Position numbers and translations under genes: made by a program. The notes beneath the pieces were generated by a model. That model ran no database searches. It saw only the letters and a list, made by a program, of their open reading frames with translations, and had not been told where the DNA came from. This document shows positions 17,154 through 26,158 of a stretch of 64,000 bases of DNA, one piece after another; position 1 is the stretch's first letter; every line of letters begins with the position of its first letter. The DNA is from UMGS1312 sp964631595. Lineage in GTDB: Bacteria > Bacillota > Clostridia > Oscillospirales > CAG-272. Location of the stretch: contig CAZVXL010000004.1 of NCBI GenBank assembly GCA_964631595.1, positions 34,561 through 98,560 on the forward strand. Reading direction: 5' to 3'.

Positions 17154-17186
17154 TGCACTCTGCAGCCTCCGCAGAGTGCATTTTTG
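17154..17186 (+). terminator. Second terminator-like hairpin, upstream of the GerA-type gene
   Basis: A perfect 10 bp stem, TGCACTCTGC with GCAGAGTGCA, is followed by TTTTTGG. It lies about 110 bp before the next gene, so it either insulates that gene or attenuates its leader. Confidence 0.75.
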
Positions 17187-17292
17187 GTATCCGCCTTTCC
17201 GTAAAGGATCCGCCTGCCCCATCCGTTTCGTGAGATGCATAAGCCTTGCACGGCGGGGAACAATAACAAAAACAGTTGTCGGGGGATATGCG

Positions 17293-18720
17293 ATGAAGGG
17301 GACGGGCGATACGCTTTGCGGCGATTTTTCGGCGGATACGGAAAAGCTTGACAGTATGCTACGCGTCAAGGAGAGCTTTGACATAATCAAGCGTGAGCTG
17401 TGCATTGCCGAAAAAAGGATAGCCATGTACTATATTGACGGCTTCGTGAAGGCGGAGATGATGCAGAAGCTGATGCTCTATCTGGTGACGGTGAAGGATT
17501 TCGGAGACGGCTCGGATACGGCGGCGAAGCGCTTTGCCGAGACCTCGGTGCCGAGCGTTGAGGTCGATGTCTCAGATTCGCTTGACGCACTCATCACGGC
17601 GGTGCTTGCGGGATGCACGGCGTTTTTGGCGGAGGGCTTTGGAAAAAACGCGATAATCATCGATGCTCGGACGTATCCGGCGAGAAGCCCCGATGAGCCC
17701 GAAAACGACCGAGTGATGCGCGGCAGTCGCGACGGCTTTGTGGAGACGATGATATTCAACACCGCGCTTATCCGCAGGAGGATAAGAGATCCGGAGCTGA
17801 CTGTCGAATATATATCCGCGGGTACAAAGAGCAGGACGGATATGGCGCTGTGCTATATGGCGGGCACGGCTGATGCGGAATATGTGAATGAGCTGCGCGA
17901 GAGGCTTAGGGGGCTGGAGACTGATTCACTTGTTATGGGACACCGAAGCGTGGCGGAGAGCCTTATTCGCAAAAAGTGGTATAATCCGTTTCCGAAGCTG
18001 CGCTCCACAGAGCGCCCCGATGCGGCAGCGGCATCTATCCTCGAGGGGAGCGTTGTGCTGATCTGCGATAACAGTCCGGAGGCGATGATATTCCCGACCA
18101 CGATATTCGATTTTCTTCAGGAGACCGACGATTACTATTTCCCGCCGCTGACGGGAACATACCTGCGTATCGTAAGACACGTAGTATTTCTGATGACGAT
18201 GCTCCTTACGCCGCTGTGGTATCTGCTCCTCGTGAACGAGGCGTATCTGCCGGAGTGGATGAGCTTTATTATCCCGAGAGATTCCGGAGAGATTCCGATA
18301 ATAATACAGCTATTTCTGACCGAATTTGCCCTCGACGGCTTAAAGCTTGCCTCGCTCAATACGCCGAGCGTGCTGTCGAATTCGCTGTCCGTGGTGGGTG
18401 CGCTCCTTTTGGGGGATTTCGCAGTGCAGGTGGGGTGGCTTTCGGCGGATGTCATTTTTTATATGGCGTTCGTGTCCATCGCAAACTTTACGCAGTCGAG
18501 CTATGAGCTCGGCTATGCCTTCAAGTATATCCGAATGCTGCTCCTGCTTCTCACCGCACTTCTCGGCACGTGGGGCTTTGTGCTCGGTATCGCGGTCGCT
18601 ATCGTTCTTGCGGCGACAAACAATAACACGGTGAACGGCAAAAGAAGCTATCTCTATCCGCTGATACCGTTCAATAAGGAAGCTATGGCGCGCCTTTTGT
18701 TCCGACTGAAAAAGCGCTGA
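17293..18720 (+). CDS. Spore germination protein, GerA/SpoVAF family
   Basis: A 475-residue GerA-type protein. The N-terminal cytoplasmic region contains the family motifs ILEGSVVLICDNSPEAMIFP and FDFLQETDDYYFPP (about 250-285). It is followed by membrane helices (for example 300-320, 350-430) and ends in a short polar tail ARLLFRLKKR. SpoVAF and GerA A-subunits act in the spore inner membrane, in germinant sensing or DPA release. The ATG at 17293 with GGGGGA 6 nt upstream is preferred; a 39-residue longer reading starts inside the upstream hairpin. No gerB, gerC or spoVA genes lie nearby, so SpoVAF-like is the better guess. Presence supports spore formation. Confidence 0.88.
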   Translation: MKGTGDTLCGDFSADTEKLDSMLRVKESFDIIKRELCIAEKRIAMYYIDGFVKAEMMQKLMLYLVTVKDFGDGSDTAAKRFAETSVPSVEVDVSDSLDALITAVLAGCTAFLAEGFGKNAIIIDARTYPARSPDEPENDRVMRGSRDGFVETMIFNTALIRRRIRDPELTVEYISAGTKSRTDMALCYMAGTADAEYVNELRERLRGLETDSLVMGHRSVAESLIRKKWYNPFPKLRSTERPDAAAASILEGSVVLICDNSPEAMIFPTTIFDFLQETDDYYFPPLTGTYLRIVRHVVFLMTMLLTPLWYLLLVNEAYLPEWMSFIIPRDSGEIPIIIQLFLTEFALDGLKLASLNTPSVLSNSLSVVGALLLGDFAVQVGWLSADVIFYMAFVSIANFTQSSYELGYAFKYIRMLLLLLTALLGTWGFVLGIAVAIVLAATNNNTVNGKRSYLYPLIPFNKEAMARLLFRLKKR

Positions 18721-18726
18721 AAAAAG

Positions 18727-18755
18727 CAGGTACACCGTGCTTCGGTGTACCTGCC
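18727..18755. terminator. Hairpin between convergent gerA-type gene and mrnC
   Basis: GCAGGTACACCG pairs with CGGTGTACCTGC. A TTTT run follows on the plus strand after a short gap and TTTTTT follows on the minus strand. Confidence 0.8.
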
Positions 18756-18761
18756 TTCGTT

Positions 18762-19142
18762 TTAACTGTCACCCTCCGGAAAAGCCATGTCAAAGAGCTC
18801 AACCGCACGGCTGAAGCGCTGTGTGAGCCACAGATGACCCATAAGAGCCTCAAGTCCGGTGGCACGTCTGTAATCCGCGGCGGTGGCGCTTTTCGGTACA
18901 TTGCCGTGAACGCAGTTGCGCCCGCGCTTGTACACCGCCAGCTCCTCCTCGGTCAGCGCCTCCTCTATCCTTCCGAATGCGGCAGATTGCGCCGCCGCCG
19001 TGACAAAGGGAAGCACGTAATTTCCGGGATGACCTGCCCCGAGCGGTGCTGTGATGAGCCTTTGACGTGCGATCAGCTCATAAACGGCGTCGCCTATGTA
19101 GGCAAGGCTTGCCGCGGAAACGGATTCCGGTTTAATCTCCAT
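18762..19142 (-). CDS. mrnC: Mini-ribonuclease 3
   Basis: A 126-residue RNase III-fold nuclease without a dsRNA-binding domain, which trims 23S rRNA ends in Firmicutes. It has LAYIGDAVYE with catalytic Asp18, then KRGRNCVHGNVPKSA and the C-terminal acidic motif ATGLEALMGHLWL. Length matches the family. Its start lies only 2 nt after the stop of the transglutaminase gene, so it is the last gene of that operon. In many Firmicutes mrnC sits beside cysS or rlmB instead; here it follows MoxR-DUF58-transglutaminase. Confidence 0.93.
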   Translation of the reverse strand: MEIKPESVSAASLAYIGDAVYELIARQRLITAPLGAGHPGNYVLPFVTAAAQSAAFGRIEEALTEEELAVYKRGRNCVHGNVPKSATAADYRRATGLEALMGHLWLTQRFSRAVELFDMAFPEGDS

Positions 19143-19144
19143 TG

Positions 19145-22100
19145 TTATATGATCCTCTTTATGTATCTGTACTTGATTTTTTCGAAAACGCTCAGTCCGG
19201 CATAAGCGGAGACGGTGAGCCTGTCGGTGAAATCGGCAAGAACGTACATCTCCTCGGGGGTGAGTCCGTGACCGAACTCTACCTTGGCGATAAGCTCGAA
19301 TATCCGGGAGACGGAGTAGCTTGTGATTCCGCCGAAATCGTTTTCAAGCCGAGCGGCGTAGCTGCTGTACTGCTCACCCGTGTTCGGGGGATATCCCAAA
19401 AGCCTCAGCAGACGGAGCACCGTGTCGTCAAATTCCTTCGCGATCGGCAGAGTATCAAGCTTGCCGCTTCGCAGAAGCTCCGTGTCCATCGCCGTTATTA
19501 TGTGGCGATGCCTGTCGGCAACGGCGTTTTCCGCCTTTTTGACAATGTGGCGGATTACGAGCTTTGCGACGAGGAACAGCAGTGCGGCGGCGAGGGCACA
19601 TATGATGACTATTGCCGCAATATAAAGCGGGTTCGTGGGCTCCTCCTCCACTTCCTCCTCGGGTACCACGATCTCGTCGGGAAGCTCCTCCACGACGTCG
19701 TCCGGCACCTCGGGCTCGGGCTCGGGAATCGGCTCCTCCTCGGGTACCTCGGGCTCGGGCGGAGTCGGGTCTGCGATCTCACCGCCGTCGCTCTCCTCGG
19801 CTTCGATCGGCTTATACATCTGCTCCATGTAATCGGGCACAGTTTCATAAGCGACCCAGCCGATCATGGGGTAGTATACCTCGATCCAAGCATGAGCGTT
19901 GCTGTCAAGTGCAAAGCCCTTGTATTTGGCGGGAGCACCCTCGGAATAATTGCGGGCAAAATCGTTTACGAGATAGCCCTCACAGTACCTTACGGAATAG
20001 CCGTATTCGCGCAGAAGCGCGGCTGCCGCAGTGGCAAAGTGGGAGCAGTATCCGTTCTTGGTCTCGGAGAGGAAGGAGTCAAGCACTGTCATCTCGGTCT
20101 CACCTGTATACGGAGTCGGCTCAAGCGTGTAGGTGTAGCCCTCGCTCAGATGATCTATCACCGTCATGACAACATCGTGCTGATTTACAGTCGCACCGTG
20201 CTTGTTCTCGTAGATCGGAGTGCTGCCGCTCACCCTTGTGTTGCGGGTGTAGCCCGCATCGTCAAGCAGCTTTTCGGCAAGCTGTGTTACGGTAGCGCTG
20301 TATACGGGACTGCTGTAGTGGAGATATGCCCACTCACGGTAGTCATCCTCGATCTCCGTGAATTTCAGAAGCCGCTCTACTTCCGCCGCGCGCTCCTCGG
20401 GAGACATTGCGATGTATTGGGCGAGAAGCGAATCTCCGACGCGCTCGGGATAGCCGTAGCGCTTACATTCCTCAAGGAACAGTCTGTCAAGGTCGGACAG
20501 ATCCGTCATGGAGATGTTGACCGTGCCCCTGCCGGTGTCGTATTTCCGCAGCTCCTCCGATTTTTGAGCCTCAAGCACGCGAACCGCATCGTCGCATATC
20601 TCCGTGTACTTTAAGAACAGCTTGAAATATTCGATGCTTCCGGTGAGACCGGCGCTGACGTTTGCGCCGTTCAGCTTCGATGTGAAGGATACGGTGCTGT
20701 AATCCACGTCGGACTTGAAGAAGCGTGAGGAATAGATCGAATCGAAGTAGGGAGAGTATTTTGCGGCGTTGCTCTCGAGAGAGTCATAGCCGAGTATGCC
20801 GAGATCGCTGTTGACAGTGGGCGGAGCGTAGATTATAAGGCTCTCCCCGTTGATCCGCCTGATGTGTATCTGACGGACGTCGAAGCCGTAGTTTGAGAAT
20901 CTCAGCGCGGGATTCTTGTCGGTAATGTTTACCGAGGTCGGGAACATATATCCGAGAAATTCGGTTTTAAGCGTATCGGGCGTAAAGCTTTTTCCGAACA
21001 GCTTGCGGTATTCCACAACATCCTCCGACGTGCCGGAGGTCCACGTGCCCGTGTCTCTGTCAAAGCTCATGCCGATCCAGCCTCGGAGATACACGGGATC
21101 CGCGCGTTCCGTTTCCACGGCGAGCATCTGGATCTCCTTGTACTCGGGAGAATCGTAGGTGAGCGTACGCGGAGTGAGCTCCGCCACGTTGCCCATGTTG
21201 TTGAGGTCTATGTCATCGCCTCGGAGATATGCGGTGACATACTCACGGGCGACCGATACGGGATCGTTTATGAAATCAATTGTGAGAAAATTACCCGAGA
21301 CGGTGGCAAAGGGAAGCCATACCGCGCAAGCCGCGAGGATCACGGCGGTGCCTCCCGCATATCCGCTGGCGGACAGTGTTTTGCGTACAAGAGATTCGGC
21401 GCTGTTTCTTTCGCGGCGCTTTTCGCGCTCTGCGTCGGCTTTGACTTTTTTCTCCGCCTTTCTTTCGGCGGCACGGCGAGCCTTGGCTTCCTTCGGGAGC
21501 GCGGCAAATTCCTTCTTTTCCCTGCGACGCGCGAGCTTTTCCGCCTTTCTTTCGGCAACCTTTGCTTTTGCGGCGGCTCTCTTTTCGCTCTTTTCTTTCT
21601 TTTTGATATCCTTTAGGCGGTCCTTTTCCGCTTTACGTGCAGCCGCCTTCTTCTTTTTGTCGAGAGTGTATACGGAGGAACGGGCAAGACGTGCCTCCTT
21701 TTTCTCTCCGGTCAGCTCAAGGGAGATGGCGTATGCCTTGGCGGCGGCGCGCTTGAGGGCGGCTTTTTCCGCCTTTTTCGCAAGACGCTTTTCGCGCTTT
21801 GCCTTCTTTTTCGCCGCCTTCCTTTCCTTGCGCTCGATGCGCCTTGCCTCATAATTGCTGAATTTTCTCTCGTAGAGGAGCAGAGCTATCTCACCGAGAA
21901 TAAATATCAGAACGAGCGATACGCCGGCGTTCCCGCGTGTCAGGTTGTACATGAATACGGGGACGATCACGACGACACTCAAAATGACGGCGAAGACGGT
22001 ATGCACCTTGCGGAGAAGGGAGAATGCGAGAATTATCGCTATGACTGCGGCAAGCACGGCACAGCCGACATCGGTCACAAGCGAATCCGCCGCGCAGTAT

Positions 22101-22597
22101 GAGGCGGATCCGACGGTGTATTCACCGAAGGCAGTGTAGCCGAGCTCCACCATGTGCATCAGCGCGGTGTTGATGAGACAGCGCACACCGTCGTATATCA
22201 GCAGAAACGGATTTGACGACAGTGCGGCGAGCACGGCGACCCCGAAAACGGCGCCGCCGAGCGGAACGAGAAGCCGTGTACGGCTGTTCCACGCAGATGC
22301 GGAGCAGAGAACGGTCAAAATGAGAGATGCGAGTGCAAGAGCGGGAATACTTCCGCTGCCGCCGTCTCCGTAGATGCCGATTCCGTCTCCGACAAACAGT
22401 GTGAGCCCGAATACGCCGCAGAACAGCACGAGCGAGCGAAGCACCCAGCCGATGAGATAGAGGGGCAGGGACAGCTCCGCGCCCGGCCTGCACAGGATCG
22501 GCAGGAGGGGCGAGGGCTTTGCGCCTCTGCGAGCCTTCTTGACCGAGGTGCGGCGGCGCTTGTCTGCGGTCTTCTTTCGTGTTTTTATATTCTTCAT
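19145..22597 (-). CDS. Transglutaminase-like membrane protein with long Lys/Ala/Glu-rich insert
   Basis: A 1150-residue membrane protein. A basic N-terminus is followed by about six membrane helices (45-242), then a 160-residue cytoplasmic segment (243-405) made almost only of Lys, Arg, Ala and Glu, probably a charged helix or coil. Another helix (412-430) leads to an extracellular region with the transglutaminase core: GYCSHFATAAAALLREYGY (Cys), NAHAWIEVYYP (His) and GWVAYETVP, where Glu occupies the usual third-residue site. A Pro/Glu-rich linker, a last helix and a cytoplasmic tail follow. Normal TgpA-like proteins are about 700-800 residues. It belongs to the MoxR-DUF58 operon; activity is unproven. 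Confidence 0.88.
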   Translation of the reverse strand: MKNIKTRKKTADKRRRTSVKKARRGAKPSPLLPILCRPGAELSLPLYLIGWVLRSLVLFCGVFGLTLFVGDGIGIYGDGGSGSIPALALASLILTVLCSASAWNSRTRLLVPLGGAVFGVAVLAALSSNPFLLIYDGVRCLINTALMHMVELGYTAFGEYTVGSASYCAADSLVTDVGCAVLAAVIAIILAFSLLRKVHTVFAVILSVVVIVPVFMYNLTRGNAGVSLVLIFILGEIALLLYERKFSNYEARRIERKERKAAKKKAKREKRLAKKAEKAALKRAAAKAYAISLELTGEKKEARLARSSVYTLDKKKKAAARKAEKDRLKDIKKKEKSEKRAAAKAKVAERKAEKLARRREKKEFAALPKEAKARRAAERKAEKKVKADAEREKRRERNSAESLVRKTLSASGYAGGTAVILAACAVWLPFATVSGNFLTIDFINDPVSVAREYVTAYLRGDDIDLNNMGNVAELTPRTLTYDSPEYKEIQMLAVETERADPVYLRGWIGMSFDRDTGTWTSGTSEDVVEYRKLFGKSFTPDTLKTEFLGYMFPTSVNITDKNPALRFSNYGFDVRQIHIRRINGESLIIYAPPTVNSDLGILGYDSLESNAAKYSPYFDSIYSSRFFKSDVDYSTVSFTSKLNGANVSAGLTGSIEYFKLFLKYTEICDDAVRVLEAQKSEELRKYDTGRGTVNISMTDLSDLDRLFLEECKRYGYPERVGDSLLAQYIAMSPEERAAEVERLLKFTEIEDDYREWAYLHYSSPVYSATVTQLAEKLLDDAGYTRNTRVSGSTPIYENKHGATVNQHDVVMTVIDHLSEGYTYTLEPTPYTGETEMTVLDSFLSETKNGYCSHFATAAAALLREYGYSVRYCEGYLVNDFARNYSEGAPAKYKGFALDSNAHAWIEVYYPMIGWVAYETVPDYMEQMYKPIEAEESDGGEIADPTPPEPEVPEEEPIPEPEPEVPDDVVEELPDEIVVPEEEVEEEPTNPLYIAAIVIICALAAALLFLVAKLVIRHIVKKAENAVADRHRHIITAMDTELLRSGKLDTLPIAKEFDDTVLRLLRLLGYPPNTGEQYSSYAARLENDFGGITSYSVSRIFELIAKVEFGHGLTPEEMYVLADFTDRLTVSAYAGLSVFEKIKYRYIKRII

Positions 22598-22623
22598 TTA
22601 CAGATAGTGCCTTTCAGTTAAGC

Positions 22624-24288
22624 TCAAATGGCGGAGGTGAAGCGAAGTCCTCCGTCGGCTCCCGCTTCCGCCGAGAATTGCCTTGTACCGATGCCGCTTC
22701 GCGCGAGCTCCGCGCTCATCGCTCTTGCGGAGACCGCTCTGTCGGCTTCATTTGCCCAAATGCCGCTCGGAGAGGCGATAAGCACCTCTGCGATACATCC
22801 CGAGCCGGCACCGCCGAAGGCGGCGGGAATTTGAGAAAATACGGCGGCGGAGTTGAGATCGGTGTTGGCGCTGACGATGCGGAGCGTGACTCCCGACGAT
22901 TGATCTATCGCCATGGCGAGCTTTGAGAATACAAGACTGTCCCTGCACACCGGCGCGGTGTAGAATCGCAGGAGAGACGGATCCTCGTGGATATCACTTG
23001 CGCTTGACAGCACGCCGATCCCGTTTTCCGAGCGACTGTCGGGGTACAGAACGGTACACGCCGAGCCGCGTCTGACCTCGTGGCGCATAACGGAGAGAGC
23101 AAGCTCTATCGCACTGTCGGCGGCAAGCTCACCTGCATACGGCAGCTTATCCCGATCGAACTTGGACGGCTTCTTTCGGATCACGTCGCCGTCACCGTCG
23201 CATATCGCAACGGCAAGTCGCGCTATCCGCTCGGCATTGCCGCGACGGATGTGGCGGGCACCCCTTCGGGTGGCGATCTCGGAGACGTTCATCCCGTCTT
23301 CCGTGTCGGTATCCGCTATAAGGGCGAGCTTCTCGTCGGTAACGCCGAGTGCGGCAAGCCTGTCGGCTATATCGCCCGAGCCGCCCGTGCTCTCACTTCC
23401 TCCGGCATCTCCGACGGATTTTGCCGATGCGACGGCGGCACTTTGCTCCGCCTTGCCTCTGCGCCGCCGCTTCCGCTTGCCCGTGTCCGATTGCTTCTTC
23501 GGGGCGGCGGGGGCGTAGGCATCCTCTCCCGCAAAGGAAAGGTCACAGAGTATGTAGGTGTGATTGTCGGTATTTGAGGAAAAGCTTTTTACCTGAAGCT
23601 CATCCGATTTTGAGGACAGCTTCCAGTGTATGTTCTTTATGGGGTCGCCGGCGACGTAGCCTCGGATATCCGAGGGCTCGGCGTATTCCGCCGAATCGGA
23701 GCGTTTGACCGCCGAGGTCGGCAGATCCGTGTCGGAGCTGTCGGAATCCGCCGCCATCGCGATGCTTCTCGGATAAACGATGACGGTGCGGTGAAGCTCA
23801 AGCTTCAGCTCGGTGCGGAACAGCCCGAATACGTCACCGATGTAGAGGTATTTCACGCCGATATCGTATGAGCCTCTGAGAGGAAAGCTGACCTTGCTGC
23901 TGATAATGTGCGCTCCCATAGGCACAAGAGTGATCCGCATAAGCTCATCGCGGCATACCGCCGCATTCTCCGACGGCAGAGTGACCACCGTCTCAACAAA
24001 CGGGAAGGGAATAGGGGTTTCATTGATGAGCTTTATCTCGTAGCTGACGGGCTGCCCCTTGTCTACCCGAGTGTTGTCACATTCCGTGTAGACCTTGATG
24101 CCGGCTCTTGCGATAATAAGGTAGAGGATCGACAGCACGGGAATGATGAGCAGGAATATAAACAGTATCGCGGAGGCGGGAGAGCGGAGCGCCTGAGTGA
24201 AGACGAGGCTCACCGCAAGCAGCAATACGTATATAAGAGTGCCGACTCTCGGTGCGAGAAACCGTGGTTTTTTGTTCTTTGTGTTCAT
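22624..24288 (-). CDS. DUF58 domain-containing protein
   Basis: A 554-residue membrane-anchored protein. Two N-terminal helices (about 15-60) precede a beta region (75-160), then the DUF58 signature GYVAGDPIKNIHWKLSSKSD near residue 215, with its downstream VWA-like fold. The family partner of MoxR ATPases is usually near 400 residues; the extra length here comes from a Ser/Gly/Lys-rich insert at about 270-310 and a longer C-terminus. It lies between moxR and the transglutaminase gene with short spacers, which is the conserved operon order. The system is thought to assemble or fold surface complexes; its substrate is unknown. Confidence 0.9.
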   Translation of the reverse strand: MNTKNKKPRFLAPRVGTLIYVLLLAVSLVFTQALRSPASAILFIFLLIIPVLSILYLIIARAGIKVYTECDNTRVDKGQPVSYEIKLINETPIPFPFVETVVTLPSENAAVCRDELMRITLVPMGAHIISSKVSFPLRGSYDIGVKYLYIGDVFGLFRTELKLELHRTVIVYPRSIAMAADSDSSDTDLPTSAVKRSDSAEYAEPSDIRGYVAGDPIKNIHWKLSSKSDELQVKSFSSNTDNHTYILCDLSFAGEDAYAPAAPKKQSDTGKRKRRRRGKAEQSAAVASAKSVGDAGGSESTGGSGDIADRLAALGVTDEKLALIADTDTEDGMNVSEIATRRGARHIRRGNAERIARLAVAICDGDGDVIRKKPSKFDRDKLPYAGELAADSAIELALSVMRHEVRRGSACTVLYPDSRSENGIGVLSSASDIHEDPSLLRFYTAPVCRDSLVFSKLAMAIDQSSGVTLRIVSANTDLNSAAVFSQIPAAFGGAGSGCIAEVLIASPSGIWANEADRAVSARAMSAELARSGIGTRQFSAEAGADGGLRFTSAI

Positions 24289-24323
24289 GTGCTATTATCC
24301 GCTTTTCTTAGGATTTTGGGCAC

Positions 24324-25280
24324 TCATCTGCCGGTCACGAAGGGAACCTCCACCGAGGCGAGGATATCCTTCAGTATATCGGTCTTGGATTCGCGGTTGA
24401 TCCTTGCCTCTTGGCTGAGGATTATGCGGTGCGCCGTTGCGGGCAGGAACAGAGCGGATACGTCCTCGGGGGTAACGTAGTCTCTGCCGGATACGAATGC
24501 GTAGGCTCTTGCAAGGCGCATCAGTGCAACGGAGGCACGGGGAGATGCGCCGAGAGAGATCGAGGGGCTCTTGCGCGTAGCCTGAATAAGAGACACTATG
24601 TATTTGCAGATGGCGGTGTCCATGCGTATGGATTCAACCGCACCGATGATCTCCTTGATCTCGGCGGCGTTCGAGACTGCGACAACGGAGGAAAGCGGGT
24701 TCTGCTCACGTCTGCCGACGACGATGGAAAGCTCCTCCGCCTCACTGGGATAGCCCATGGAGAGCCTGAGTGAGAAACGGTCAAGCTGTGCCTCGGGAAG
24801 CGGATACGTGCCGACGTAGCCCGAGGGGTTCTGAGTTGCGATGACGATAAAGGGAGAGGGAAGGGGATGCGTGTTTCCGTCAACGGTCACACTGCCCTCC
24901 TCCATTGCCTCCAAAAGAGAGGACTGCGTCTTGGGAGATGCGCGGTTGATCTCGTCTGCCAAGAGAAGATTGCACATCGCAAGTCCCTCACGGAATTCGA
25001 ATTTTTCCGTGCCCTTGTTGTACATATAAAAGCCGGTGATGTCCGATGCCATAACATCGGGGGTAAACTGCGCGCGGCGGAAATCAAGCCCCGCGGCACG
25101 GGAGATCGCCGCGACCATAGTCGTTTTTCCGACGCCGGGAACGTCCTCTATCAGAACGTGTCCGCCCGCAAGCATTGCGGAAAGCAGGAGAACAAGCTCT
25201 CCTCTTTTGCCTACAACGACCTTTTCGGTCTGTTCGATTATTGCATTGACCTTGCTCTGGAGCTCGCGTATTTCACTCAT
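24324..25280 (-). CDS. MoxR family AAA+ ATPase
   Basis: A 318-residue MoxR ATPase. Walker A is GVGKTT near residue 46, the MoxR signature RAQFTPDVMASDITG follows, Walker B is LLADEINRASPKTQ near 110, and sensor 1 is ATQNP with the downstream PEAQLDRF arginine-finger motif. It is a cytoplasmic chaperone-like ATPase that works with the DUF58 protein encoded next. It is the promoter-proximal gene of moxR-DUF58-transglutaminase-mrnC. Length and motifs are canonical. Confidence 0.96.
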   Translation of the reverse strand: MSEIRELQSKVNAIIEQTEKVVVGKRGELVLLLSAMLAGGHVLIEDVPGVGKTTMVAAISRAAGLDFRRAQFTPDVMASDITGFYMYNKGTEKFEFREGLAMCNLLLADEINRASPKTQSSLLEAMEEGSVTVDGNTHPLPSPFIVIATQNPSGYVGTYPLPEAQLDRFSLRLSMGYPSEAEELSIVVGRREQNPLSSVVAVSNAAEIKEIIGAVESIRMDTAICKYIVSLIQATRKSPSISLGASPRASVALMRLARAYAFVSGRDYVTPEDVSALFLPATAHRIILSQEARINRESKTDILKDILASVEVPFVTGR

Positions 25281-25353
25281 GTGATTTGTCCTTTCGTACT
25301 CTTTTTGAAAAGAATGTCGGTGTATGTTTGTTATATTTCACCATAACAAGCTA

Positions 25354-25382
25354 ATTTTATCATGAATGAGAGGAAAACGCAA
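25354..25382 (-). promoter_or_regulatory. Possible promoter of the moxR operon
   Basis: On the minus strand TTGCGT (25382-25377) and TAAAAT (25359-25354) are 17 bp apart, about 75 nt upstream of the moxR start. Both boxes are partial matches. Confidence 0.5.
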
Positions 25383-25605
25383 TATAAAAAAACGCGCCGG
25401 TGCGGCTGTGGGAGGCTCTTGCGAAAAAGTTTACATATTCGGCACAATTCATTTGAAATTGAGACCTTCCCGCCGAGCCTCTCGTGCCGTGCCGAGACCG
25501 ATCGGGCGACAAGGGCACGGAGGTGCGGCGAAAACGCGCCGGAACGGCAGCACGGGAGGAGCGAGGAGGGGAGAGGTGCTCTTTTTACAAAACCGCCAAA
25601 ACCAC
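25383..25605. other. Intergenic stretch between divergent moxR and SRP RNA promoters
   Basis: This GC-rich stretch has no reading frame with a ribosome site and no clear hairpin terminator. I see nothing functional in it beyond the flanking promoters. Confidence 0.4.
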
Positions 25606-25634
25606 TTGCAAAGATGAGCGGATTGTGTTATAAT
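25606..25634 (+). promoter_or_regulatory. Promoter of the SRP RNA gene
   Basis: TTGCAA (25606-25611) and TATAAT (25629-25634) are spaced by 17 bp, with the start predicted near 25641, about 110 nt before the conserved RNA. Confidence 0.8.
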
Positions 25635-25754
25635 GTACGCATAAAGCTCGGCTTGACCGGTCTGTGCGGCGGCATATGATGCGTCGGTCGCATAAGGGAC
25701 TATTGCAGGCAGATGCTTTTACTCTATATTGAAGCGTCGATCTATGTGCGCCGA

Positions 25755-26058
25755 GGCTCGGCGGACAAATAAGGCCATACCAGTCGGGGAGGCAGCGGAT
25801 CCCTGTACCCGCAATCCGCTTAGCGGGGATGGCATCCTCGGGTGAGAGCAGGCGTTGTTCTCAGCGCCCGCGTATTCCGTGTTGATAAATGGGTCTTGTG
25901 CAATTTGCGGCTGTGAATCATGTCAGGTGGGGAACCAAGCAGCATTAAGCAGTGCGGCGAATGTGCCACAAGGCTGCCTGTTTTGAGCGGGAGCGAGGGA
26001 AGGCGGGTGGAACGCCTTGCCCGAGCCCGAGGTGTATGGTCTTATTTGGGTGCCGAGC
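25755..26058 (+). ncRNA. ffs: Signal recognition particle RNA, large Alu-containing type
   Basis: The RNA core of SRP, which binds Ffh and targets nascent membrane proteins. The Alu domain GTCGGGGAGGCAGCGG...CTGTACCCGCAATCCGCT (25783-25829) closely follows the Bacillus scRNA. The apical Ffh-binding loop is at 25922-25947: GTCAGGTGGGGAACCAAGCA, with the GGAA tetraloop and AAGCAGC. Two base pairs next to that loop are swapped (GG/CC in place of CC/GG), which preserves pairing. The ends close in a long helix: CTCGGC...AAATAAGGCCATAC (from 25757) with GTATGGTCTTATTT...GCCGAG (to 26057). It lies just upstream of dnaX as usual. Exact mature ends are not known. Confidence 0.93.
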
Positions 26059-26100
26059 CGATCTGCGGAGCACCGGTCGAGCGCGCCTGTCAGCCTGTGA

Positions 26101-26126
26101 AACCGTGCATATCGGCGCGGTTTTTT
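26101..26126 (+). terminator. Terminator of the SRP RNA transcript
   Basis: AACCGTGC and GCGCGGTT form a short stem followed by TTTTTT, 45 nt past the terminal helix and about 33 nt before the dnaX start. Confidence 0.75.
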
Positions 26127-26158
26127 CCTGACTTTATCTTGCGGAAGGGGTGAGCGCC

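Noticed and set aside
19142..20614. 490-codon frame opposite the transglutaminase gene
   Set aside because: Shadow of the Glu/Pro-rich and transglutaminase coding region; no ribosome site or family motif.
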